In this document: positions 1 through 6,275 of the stretch, piece by piece
Numbering within the stretch: position 1 is the stretch's first letter
How the letters are laid out: the number at the start of each line of letters is the position of its first letter
From: JAGXQV01 sp041674485
Lineage (GTDB): Bacteria > Pseudomonadota > Gammaproteobacteria > Burkholderiales > Sulfuricellaceae
Length of the DNA stretch: 14,494 nt
NCBI GenBank assembly: GCA_041674485.1
Contig: JBAYVP010000107.1
Coordinates: 1 to 14,494, forward strand
Direction of reading: 5' to 3'
Translations under genes and position numbers: made by a program
Notes under the pieces: model-generated
Database searches by the model: none
The model's input: only the letters and a program-made list of their open reading frames with translations
Told to the model about the DNA's origin: nothing

Positions 1-5
1 ATGGT

Positions 6-46
6 GCATGGTTGTAAGTGCGGCACTTTCGCGCTTACAACCATGC
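6..46. repeat. Long perfect hairpin in the gene-free left edge (1-198)
   Basis: Bases 6-18 (GCATGGTTGTAAG) are the exact reverse complement of 34-46. The stem can extend inward through a T-G wobble and three more pairs, leaving a loop of about 7 bases. There is no T-run directly after either arm, so it is not a textbook intrinsic terminator. It lies about 150 bases beyond the stop of the leftward DUF2063 gene and could stabilise or end that transcript, or it could be a dispersed palindromic repeat cut near the window edge. A small palindrome (132-147, AAGACAG/CTGTCTT) is the only other structure seen in 1-198, and no gene is apparent there. Confidence 0.6.
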
Positions 47-198
47 AGACTGGGCTTGTTTTGAATATTTGCCATCACCGAACATGATTATCAGTCCATC
101 AATTTAGCTGACCAGACTCATTGGGACGCGAAAGACAGGGCTGTCTTCACCGACGGATGTTCTCGCGTAGCCCCTAGCCCCTGAGCAGTTGCCAAGGA

Positions 199-1104
199 TC
201 ATTGCTTTTCATCCGCCCCATCGGGGTTCTCCGCAGCATTCCTTCTCAATTCCAGCATGCTTTCGCTCTGGGCTGCGGGGAGCCAGAAGGCAAGCAGGGC
301 GAGTATTTCATGCACGGGACGTTGGGTTTGGCGGGCTGCGTTGTTGGCGCAATCGATGAGGGGGCGCGCCGTGTCCTGTGCGGAAAGCAGGAAATGGTAT
401 TGCCAGTCGGACAATTCCTGGCAGCTTACGCGAAAATGCCGCCGTTTGACGCAAATGTAACTGGGACGCGATTCCGCTTGCCCGCTCGGGTCGTTGCCGT
501 CAAACCATTGCAGGAAAACGCTTAAAGGATGGTTGGCCATCAGGAGGCGGGTGGTGGCGGGAAGCTGCACTTCGACGTTTCCGCCGAGCAGCAGGTCGTG
601 TGGGTCTACGGTCTGCCATGTTGCGCCTTCGAGGCCTGTCGCTCTTAACGAGGCGGCAATGGCCTGTTCGATCAATGCCAGGTCAAGGGGGAAATTGAGC
701 GCGCCGTTGTCCGCCGCTTTGGCGGATGCGCTTTGGGATTGCTTGAGAAACTGGGCGAAACCGTTGCCGAGATCATAGAGGGAGAAGCTGCGGGATGGAT
801 GGTTGGTCAGATAGGCGCGGGCGAAAAACTCAAAAAGCGGCTCTCCCAACAATCTTTGCAGGGTCGGGTAATCCGCCTTTAAGCAGGCGAATAGCCGCAA
901 CCAGTATCCTTGGGCATAAATATCGAGCCGTTTATGCGGGGAGATTCCCGGTGGCGCGACGATTACGTCTTCAATCTCCCAGCCGTATGCTTTTTGGGCG
1001 CGCGCCAAACCTTCCGGCAATCCTCTAGGCGCGGAAATAGCCGCCATCATCCAACTTTGGGTGGTGGCGAGGTCGGGTGAATGGGGAGGGGCGTTAGAAT
1101 CCAT
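199..1104 (-). CDS. hvfC: DUF2063 (HvfC/BufC-type) MNIO partner protein
   Basis: A 301-residue protein of the DUF2063 family, often labelled a putative DNA-binding domain but known as the partner that helps DUF692/MNIO enzymes bind and modify their precursors. The N-terminal helical DUF2063 domain shows the usual pattern: RLDIYAQGYWLRLF (residues 59-72), DYPTLQRLLGE (78-88), then AYLTNHPSRSFSLYDLG (97-113). The remaining 180 or so residues form the less conserved C-terminal domain. The ATG at 1104 overlaps the end of the DUF692 gene by 11 nt, which suggests translational coupling. An in-frame ATG at 1128 is also possible, and neither has a strong ribosome binding site. Family assignment is confident. 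The role as MNIO partner rests on family knowledge plus the adjacent DUF692 gene. No signal peptide is visible, so it is cytoplasmic. Confidence 0.87.
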   Translation of the reverse strand: MDSNAPPHSPDLATTQSWMMAAISAPRGLPEGLARAQKAYGWEIEDVIVAPPGISPHKRLDIYAQGYWLRLFACLKADYPTLQRLLGEPLFEFFARAYLTNHPSRSFSLYDLGNGFAQFLKQSQSASAKAADNGALNFPLDLALIEQAIAASLRATGLEGATWQTVDPHDLLLGGNVEVQLPATTRLLMANHPLSVFLQWFDGNDPSGQAESRPSYICVKRRHFRVSCQELSDWQYHFLLSAQDTARPLIDCANNAARQTQRPVHEILALLAFWLPAAQSESMLELRRNAAENPDGADEKQ

Positions 1105-2074
1105 GAAGGGCAATGGACTTTTCTTCATCGGGAAAATGGCCCAACTGGAAATCGATGGGGGTGGAAAGCGGCGGAAGCTGTCCATCGAGCAGGGACGATT
1201 CCGCAACCCCGGCTTGCGGCGGCAATTCGCCCGTGGACATCAAGCGCCGCGCTTTGTCGAGTTCGGCCAGCAAGTCGGGATAGTCGGGTATCTGGGCATC
1301 CCATTCGAGCAGGGTTGAGACGCCTCCCGTCAAGGCCTGCGCCAAGGCGTAAAGCTCCCAAACGCGGCTCGGCACAGGCGCGTCGTGGGTGTCGATCATG
1401 TATTCGCCGCAGTGGGTCGGCCCCGCCAGATGGATTTGCACCACTTGCTTATGGGGCAAAGCGCGAATGTAATGCTCGGGGTCGAAACGATGGTTGTGAG
1501 CGCTGACGTAAACGTTGTTCACATCAAGCAAGAGTCCGCATTGGGTCGCTTCCGCCAGCCGGGCGATAAATTCCCATTCCGGCATAGTGGAAAAGCGGTA
1601 TTGGACATAGCTGCTGGGGTTTTCTATAACCAACGGACGTTCAAGAAAGTCCTGCACTTCATGCACCCGTTGCGTGACATGTTTCAGCGATTCCTCGTGT
1701 AGCGGCAGGGGCAGGAGATCGTGGGAATTGTGGCTGCCGAGTCCGGTCCAGCACAGATGGTCTGAAATCCAAACGGCGCGGACGCGGTCGGCAAGTTTTT
1801 TCAGTTTATCGAGATAGTCCCGGTTGAAGGGATGCGTGCTTCCAATCGACAGGGATACGCCATGCATCACGATGGGTAGCTCCCCCGCCAGCCGATCGAC
1901 GACCTGGCTGGCGTAGCCCGCATGATCCATGAAGTTTTCGGAAATGATTTCGAACCAATCCACGCGCGCCCCCCCGGACACAATGTCCGGGAGGTGTTGC
2001 GTGCGAAGTCCGACGCCAAAGCCCAAGTTGGGCAAACCCAACCGCGGTTCCTTGAGCTGTTGTTTTGCGGACAT
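1094..2074 (-). CDS. hvfB: DUF692 multinuclear non-heme iron oxidative enzyme (MNIO, HvfB/BufB-type)
   Basis: A 326-residue TIM-barrel enzyme of the DUF692 family, which includes MbnB (methanobactin) and BufB (bufferins). These use two or three iron ions and oxygen to convert precursor cysteines to oxazolone/thioamide or thiooxazole groups. The conserved elements are all present: GFGVGLRTQHL (18-28), FEIISENFM (41-49), HGVSLS (71-76), SDHLCW (104-109), IENPSSY (150-156), LLDVNNVYVSAHNH (182-195), QIHLAGP (213-219), DTHDAPV (228-234) and LLEWD (255-259). Likely metal ligands include H71, D105/H106, E151, D184, H215, D228/H230 and E257, so it should be active. The ATG at 2074 starts 11 nt after the stop of the ferritin-like gene; a longer in-frame reading from 2185 would overlap that gene and adds no family sequence. 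The C-terminal 45 residues extend past the usual barrel. Its likely targets are the cysteine tails encoded upstream (inference). Confidence 0.94.
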   Translation of the reverse strand: MSAKQQLKEPRLGLPNLGFGVGLRTQHLPDIVSGGARVDWFEIISENFMDHAGYASQVVDRLAGELPIVMHGVSLSIGSTHPFNRDYLDKLKKLADRVRAVWISDHLCWTGLGSHNSHDLLPLPLHEESLKHVTQRVHEVQDFLERPLVIENPSSYVQYRFSTMPEWEFIARLAEATQCGLLLDVNNVYVSAHNHRFDPEHYIRALPHKQVVQIHLAGPTHCGEYMIDTHDAPVPSRVWELYALAQALTGGVSTLLEWDAQIPDYPDLLAELDKARRLMSTGELPPQAGVAESSLLDGQLPPLSTPIDFQLGHFPDEEKSIALHGF

Positions 2075-2085
2075 ATCCAAGTATC

Positions 2086-4110
2086 TCAGGTTGATGGCGG
2101 CAGGGCGATGCGCAACGTGGTGGGCGCAGGTTTTTTGCCTGGGTCCTGCTGGTTGCCCTGCATAACCTTGGTGTAAGCCTCCCAAGCAATGTCGTATACC
2201 GAATCCCCAATGGCGAAGGGCAAATCTCCCAGAGGCGCCGTTGCGCCGCCGATGACATCTTCAAGCTGCATAACACCCGCGCTGGGATAAAGTTGCGAGG
2301 CGGAAATGGGCACGGCGCAGCCGCCAAAAGTTCCGCATTTGTTGTCGTTTGGCGCGGTGTATTGTCCTTTTGGCGTAGGACCGCCGCACAAATTGCCCGC
2401 ATGCAGCTTGGCGTTCGTGACGCGCGGCGCCCCGCAACCGCCGCCGCCTTGCGTGGACTGGACAAAACCGCAACCGCCCTGCGCCTTGCAGGAGTTGGAA
2501 CCCCGGCAGGTGTGATAGACCTCCATGGCGGCGCAACTTGCGCCGGGTTTCTCGTAATCCATGGACTGGCAGGCGTGGTAAAGCAAGTCGGGGCTTGGCT
2601 CGCCAACGCCCTTCGAAAGGTCGGGCGCCTCGCCAAACACCGCCCAATAGAAGGACATGCGGTCGCCTGAACCGGCCATCGATGGGTAGGGAAAGCTGAC
2701 TGTAGGATCGCCCCATGATTGGGTGAGGACGCGATTGATGCCTTCTATTGCGCCCACAACGACCTTGCTGAGGTCCGACTTGCTTGAGGTTTTCAGTTCA
2801 TTAAGGGCGTTGGCGACATCTTCCGGGGAAGGGATTTTTTTGGACGCGGTTGCCGGGTTGTAGTCCGCGTTTATCAGGTCAGACGCATTCCAGCGTTTTC
2901 CGGCGGAAAACCATTGCGACCAGGTCAGGAAGTCAGGTTTCTTGATAAGCGCGTTCAAGCTGTCAAAGCGCGCCCAGTGATCGAAGGCATCGCCCGAAGT
3001 CCGCGCATAGCCGTCGCTTGAACCTCCGGTTGCCGCGCCGTTGGCATCATAGGAGGGGTAGTCTTGCTGTAGCGCCAGATTGTCGGGCTGGAATTGCAGA
3101 TTCACATAGTTGCTTTCGGCGTCGGGAGCGTTCCGGCTGTCGAGCGCGCTCCGGCTCTTGAAATGACGGCTGAATTCTTCGAGGAGCTGGCTGATTCCCC
3201 CCTCGCCCTGGTCGCAAATGCCCGCGATAATCTTGATTGCCTCAACTGCCGCGGCCCGCGTGGCTTGCACGGTGATGCTGCCCGGCATTTTCGGATATTC
3301 AGGCTGATGGCTGGAGGAATTCACGTTGAAGAGGTCGCGTTGCTTGCTTATGTTTGCGGGGGTGAACATTTTTTCCCACAGATTTTGCCCATCGGTGTAT
3401 TCCATGCTCAGGTAATTCAACAGGCAGTAGTACATCCAGCCGATGGTGCCGAACAGGGGCAGGTCGGCCTCCGTGCTCGAAGCCGTCCAGCCGGCAAAGG
3501 GGACGGCGGGGAAATATTTGTCCAGGGCGTCCGGCTTAATGTTCTTGCGCGCGAGCTCGTGGGGCTGCTCAATGGCCAAGAAGAGCGTGATCTGGTCGCT
3601 GTTCAGTTCATCTAAGTTGACCTTGACCGTAGCGGCGTTGAGGGTGTCCTTCAAGTCTATGATATGGGGGATGACGGATTTGTCCGCCCCGTAGGAACTC
3701 CACCCCTTTTCAGCGTTTTCCAGCAATGTGCCGTCAAAGAATTTGGGCGTCACGCCCAGCACCGTCGTGAGGTTTGCCGCCAGTTGCAGGTGCAGCATTT
3801 CCTGAATGAACACGCTGAAGATGGTATTGTAGGCCTGCTGGTTGGTGGTGAGATTCAGTTGGGCTGCAGTGGCCATTCCCGGCCAGATGCGCCCTTTGTA
3901 ATAGTCGGTGTCTTTGGCGTTGATCTCGTGGGTGCCTTGCAATGAGGTCATCGCGCACATGTAGAGGGGAAGGGTGAACATTTCAACATTGGTGGCGCCC
4001 TGTCCCAGCGCGGCGACAGCCGCCTTGTCGGCATCCAAATTCGAGAGGTCGCGGTTTGTGATGGGGGTGAATTCCGCGGGGATGGCCCCTTTAAGCGAAG
4101 TTGTAGTCAT
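2086..4110 (-). CDS. Ferritin-like (VioB-type, PF12902) protein with Cys-rich C-terminal region
   Basis: A 674-residue protein. The N-terminal part resembles the ferritin-like domain of the iminophenyl-pyruvate dimer synthase family (VioB/RebD relatives): E43 in NVEMFTLPLYMCAM, then FIQEMLHLQLAANL (101-114) with E104 and H107 as probable metal ligands, EQPHE (181-185), and DHWARF (377-382). The C-terminal region (about 505-674) differs. It has nine cysteines within residues 514-598 (C514, C526, C535, C541, C547, C559, C575, C592, C598), with HTCRGSNSCKAQGGCG (533-548) and KCGTFGGC (591-598). These resemble the Cys/Gly/Lys motifs of bufferin precursors modified by MNIO enzymes. No signal peptide is seen, so the protein appears cytoplasmic. 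The ATG has an AAGGA site 8 nt upstream. The MNIO and DUF2063 genes follow directly downstream, so the cysteine region is the obvious candidate substrate. The reaction of the ferritin-like part is unknown. Confidence 0.82.
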   Translation of the reverse strand: MTTTSLKGAIPAEFTPITNRDLSNLDADKAAVAALGQGATNVEMFTLPLYMCAMTSLQGTHEINAKDTDYYKGRIWPGMATAAQLNLTTNQQAYNTIFSVFIQEMLHLQLAANLTTVLGVTPKFFDGTLLENAEKGWSSYGADKSVIPHIIDLKDTLNAATVKVNLDELNSDQITLFLAIEQPHELARKNIKPDALDKYFPAVPFAGWTASSTEADLPLFGTIGWMYYCLLNYLSMEYTDGQNLWEKMFTPANISKQRDLFNVNSSSHQPEYPKMPGSITVQATRAAAVEAIKIIAGICDQGEGGISQLLEEFSRHFKSRSALDSRNAPDAESNYVNLQFQPDNLALQQDYPSYDANGAATGGSSDGYARTSGDAFDHWARFDSLNALIKKPDFLTWSQWFSAGKRWNASDLINADYNPATASKKIPSPEDVANALNELKTSSKSDLSKVVVGAIEGINRVLTQSWGDPTVSFPYPSMAGSGDRMSFYWAVFGEAPDLSKGVGEPSPDLLYHACQSMDYEKPGASCAAMEVYHTCRGSNSCKAQGGCGFVQSTQGGGGCGAPRVTNAKLHAGNLCGGPTPKGQYTAPNDNKCGTFGGCAVPISASQLYPSAGVMQLEDVIGGATAPLGDLPFAIGDSVYDIAWEAYTKVMQGNQQDPGKKPAPTTLRIALPPST

Positions 4111-4118
4111 GCAAATAT

Positions 4119-4132
4119 CCTTTCTTATTAAT
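4119..4132 (-). promoter_or_regulatory. Leader motif and ribosome binding site of the ferritin-like gene
   Basis: Read on the minus strand this is ATTAATAAGAAAGG, ending in the Shine-Dalgarno sequence (AAAGGA) about 8 nt before the ATG at 4110. Thirteen of its 14 bases recur in the same place before the decarboxylase gene (5742-5755). The AT-rich part could be a -10 element, but no clear -35 is visible. Confidence 0.45.
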
Positions 4133-4224
4133 TAATTGAAGTTTTCCAAAGGGGAATCGCCATAGCTGACGCCCACACCTTTTTTCTTGATTTTCCGTAA
4201 CAGCCCAGCAGATTTTTTCCCTTC

Positions 4225-4314
4225 GTCCTAAGCCAGACAAGCCGGAACCCCAAAATATTTACCGCAGAGACGCAGAGACGCTGTGGTTTCTCTGCGCCTC
4301 TGCGTCTCTGCGGT
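4225..4314. repeat. CGCAGAGA inverted repeat with flank, copy A
   Basis: Arms ACCGCAGAGACGCAGAGACG (4261-4280) and CGCCTCTGCGTCTCTGCGGT (4295-4314) form a long imperfect hairpin. Reading leftward from 4260, another 35 or so bases match the sequence after the right arm of copy B at 8137-8170, with GGTTCCGGCT followed by GTC and TTAGG in both. It occupies most of the 290-base gap between the ferritin-like gene and the decarboxylase gene. Such CGCAGAGA palindromes are common intergenic repeats in environmental bacteria. It is the only visible candidate for ending the decarboxylase transcript, since no T-run terminator is present in the gap. Confidence 0.75.
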
Positions 4315-4400
4315 GAAAGCATTTTGGCCGGAGAACCGCGCCAGTGCTTGAGCTACGACACATTTTTCGCAAAAAACGTAAAGACCTGGTCGATAAGTGA

Positions 4401-5735
4401 CTAAGCGACTTTAAGCAAATTCGCCTCCGCTATCTTTGCCCCCATGAGCAGGCAACCCTCATTGGCGTGGCAATTCCCCTCGCCTTTACAGGAGGGAATG
4501 GGGAAATCCTCCTTTGGTTCTTTGGCTTGAAACGACTTAATCATCCCCTTTTGGAAGACCAACGCCATGGAAGAGCCGCCATAGCTGAAATAGCCCAACT
4601 CAGTGCCTTTTTTCACAAAGGAGCCGACTTTTATGTTGTCATGTATGGTTATGGAGGAGATTTCCGTGATGCCGATGGGGATGACCGCCACCTTGCCGCA
4701 ATGTTCATTCTCAATAATGATCAAACCGCGCGTGTTCACCGTGGCTTCATACCCTTGAGACATCGTGCCTGCCGACAGATCAAGCCCCTCGGAGAGCAGC
4801 TCGCTAAAGGTAAGCCCCTGAATCACCTTGGCTTCAACGACTTTGCCGCTGATGGGCGCATGCCACCGATGATAGTCCGAACCGTCAAGGAATGACTGCA
4901 TGACATCGCCCCCAACAAAATCATCTGTGTATTGGCTTTTATCAAGCATATCCACCAGCGAGTAATCCTGCCCTTTCGCCCAAAACTCAGCGCATTTCTC
5001 CACATTTCTTGCAATGCGGTAGACGGTGCCGTCATTTGCCGAGACAATGGCGCATTCGTCCTCGGGGTCGTTGATGGGACGCAGTTCCGGCTTGATCTCG
5101 CGGTGGAAGAAGTCGTTGTACGAAACGAACCCCCAGTAGGGCATGTCGGGGTTGTCTTTGTTTTTGTAGTTGGCATACTGTGCGAGGCATAAGGCGGTTT
5201 GTGCATCCGGCGATAGCCAACCGGATGTCGCCGGAACCGCCTCCGTTGGGTTCAGAACGCTCCTGGAAGCTTCGGAATCCAGGTAAGCGCACCAGGCTTT
5301 CAGGATGTCGGTCAACAGGTCGTTGAATTTCTTCAGGCGAAACAGGTTGGCGCCCGAAGGGGTGTACATGAAAAAGACAAAGAGCTTTGACATGGGGAAG
5401 TGCGCTGCGCTGGGGAGATAGTCGGGAGCGCGTTGGATCACATAATTGATGCAGATTAGCCACTCCTGAATGCTTTTAAAAACAAACCACTCAAGCTTCG
5501 CCTCCTTAAGCATTTGGGTTGCATACATGCGCGCCATGTTGTCGCCCTGGTCGCAGGTGAGATAGTCTGAAAGTGCTTGAACGGAAGGCTGAAGCTCCCC
5601 ACCGGCAGCCCGCGCCTTATTAAGGGTGTCCTTTTGCCACTCGATGATGGCGAGCGCCTTTTCTATATCGCCCCCGGTTAAGTTGCTTTGCCGTGATGCG
5701 CTGGCAATATGCATAATTTTCAGAATGTCAATCAT
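4401..5735 (-). CDS. Phosphatidylserine decarboxylase family protein, PsiD-like, with Cys-containing tail
   Basis: A 444-residue pyruvoyl decarboxylase of the phosphatidylserine decarboxylase (PSD) superfamily. Residues 1-180 look like the PSD-associated N-terminal domain (PF12588), an architecture shared with fungal PsiD (439 residues, tryptophan decarboxylase). The catalytic part follows: NDFFHREIKPELRPI (207-221), SANDGTV (232-238), DYHRWHAPISGKV (287-299) with H289/H292, and the self-cleavage site YGGSSMALVF (385-394). Here GGSS replaces the classical LGST, with S388 expected to become the pyruvoyl group. Membrane-anchor helices typical of bacterial Psd are not obvious. After the catalytic core, residues 416-444 form an extra tail with three cysteines: CKGEGNC (416-422), then C428. 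The gene lies 290 nt upstream of the ferritin-like gene on the same strand. The substrate cannot be told from sequence; a free amino acid or a phospholipid is possible. Start at 5735, preceded by a GAGAGGG ribosome binding site. Confidence 0.85.
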   Translation of the reverse strand: MIDILKIMHIASASRQSNLTGGDIEKALAIIEWQKDTLNKARAAGGELQPSVQALSDYLTCDQGDNMARMYATQMLKEAKLEWFVFKSIQEWLICINYVIQRAPDYLPSAAHFPMSKLFVFFMYTPSGANLFRLKKFNDLLTDILKAWCAYLDSEASRSVLNPTEAVPATSGWLSPDAQTALCLAQYANYKNKDNPDMPYWGFVSYNDFFHREIKPELRPINDPEDECAIVSANDGTVYRIARNVEKCAEFWAKGQDYSLVDMLDKSQYTDDFVGGDVMQSFLDGSDYHRWHAPISGKVVEAKVIQGLTFSELLSEGLDLSAGTMSQGYEATVNTRGLIIIENEHCGKVAVIPIGITEISSITIHDNIKVGSFVKKGTELGYFSYGGSSMALVFQKGMIKSFQAKEPKEDFPIPSCKGEGNCHANEGCLLMGAKIAEANLLKVA

Positions 5736-5741
5736 TTAAAC

Positions 5742-5755
5742 CCTCTCTTATTAAT
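5742..5755 (-). promoter_or_regulatory. Leader motif and ribosome binding site of the decarboxylase gene
   Basis: On the minus strand this reads ATTAATAAGAGAGG, matching the leader of the ferritin-like gene (4119-4132) at 13 of 14 positions. The purine-rich end is the Shine-Dalgarno sequence, about 6 nt before the ATG at 5735. The shared sequence upstream of two nearby genes suggests either common regulation or ancestral duplication of a leader. Confidence 0.45.
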
Positions 5756-5912
5756 GGGTGAATTGGAAATCCAGCCGCGTTTTTTTCAAGTATCCATGAC
5801 GGCGGCACTGCCGTCAACCCCAATTTTATCGTCAAGTTTTCAGGAGAGCCGGAATGTCGCAGGGGGGATTGCACAACAAGCGGAGTATATGGCCTTTTGG
5901 TCAACCTCTTTG

Positions 5913-6186
5913 AACCTAGAAACCTCCGTTGAACGGGCTGGAGTGTGCGGTTTTCCGGGCGCATGGCATACCCGACGGCCTTACGGCCTGGGCACAAGAG
6001 GCGCAACGACGCGGAATGGTCATTCCATTCCCTTCTCTTGTAGTTGCAACGCCGCCATGCGCCCGGAAAACCGTGCAATCCAGCCCGTAGCGTTCTCACC
6101 AAACGGGTACACAAAATAGATAACGAAGTTGTTTAGAACTACCATGTTACGCATCTTAGCAAGCGGTCAACGGAGGTTTCTAGGTT
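5913..6186. mobile_element. Palindromic MITE-like element, 274 bp
   Basis: The ends are perfect 20-bp inverted repeats: AACCTAGAAACCTCCGTTGA at 5913-5932 and its reverse complement at 6167-6186. Inside them lies a second inverted pair of 34 bp with three mismatches (5934-5967 and 6054-6087, core CGGTTTTCCGGGCGCATGGC). Further inner stems are 5994-6000 with 6035-6041 and 6013-6019 with 6025-6031. About 80 bp (6088-6166) on the right side has no partner, so the element is asymmetric. No transposase and no clear target-site duplication are visible. It fills most of the 540-base gene-free stretch 5736-6275, ending about 90 bp before rsmI, and may have been mobilised in trans. The rest of that stretch (5736-5912) is the decarboxylase leader, with one small hairpin at 5798-5815. 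Confidence 0.75.
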
Positions 6187-6260
6187 GGGCTTGCGCAGAC
6201 TGCCGGTAAGCTGTCACTATGTCCGCCATTCGGTCGCCCGGCGGACCGCGGAAAAACGAA

Positions 6261-6266
6261 AAGGAG
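6261..6266 (+). promoter_or_regulatory. Ribosome binding site deciding the rsmI start
   Basis: AAGGAG lies 9 nt before the GTG at 6276. An upstream in-frame ATG at 6219 has no such site and would add 19 polar residues not expected in RsmI, so the GTG is preferred. Confidence 0.7.
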
Positions 6267-6275
6267 AGCGAGACG

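Noticed and set aside
2075..2185. Longer start for the DUF692 protein at 2185
   Set aside because: The extra 37 residues overlap the end of the ferritin-like gene and resemble no family sequence; the ATG at 2074 begins just before the conserved N-terminus.
1806..2636. Open frame of 276 codons on the minus strand overlapping the ferritin-like and DUF692 genes
   Set aside because: It runs out of frame through both genes, whose own frames carry clear family motifs; its Arg/Pro/Ala-rich product is a shadow.
4261..4314. CGCAGAGA repeats as a CRISPR array
   Set aside because: The units are adjacent or inverted with no regular unique spacers, and no cas genes are present.
4401..5735. Standard phosphatidylserine decarboxylase gene (psd) name
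   Set aside because: The GGSS site, N-terminal PF12588-like domain and lack of membrane anchors differ from bacterial Psd, so the symbol was withheld.
5709..6119. Open frame across the palindromic region
   Set aside because: It spans the decarboxylase leader and the inverted-repeat element, has no ribosome binding site or family similarity, and a similar frame exists on the other strand because of the palindrome.
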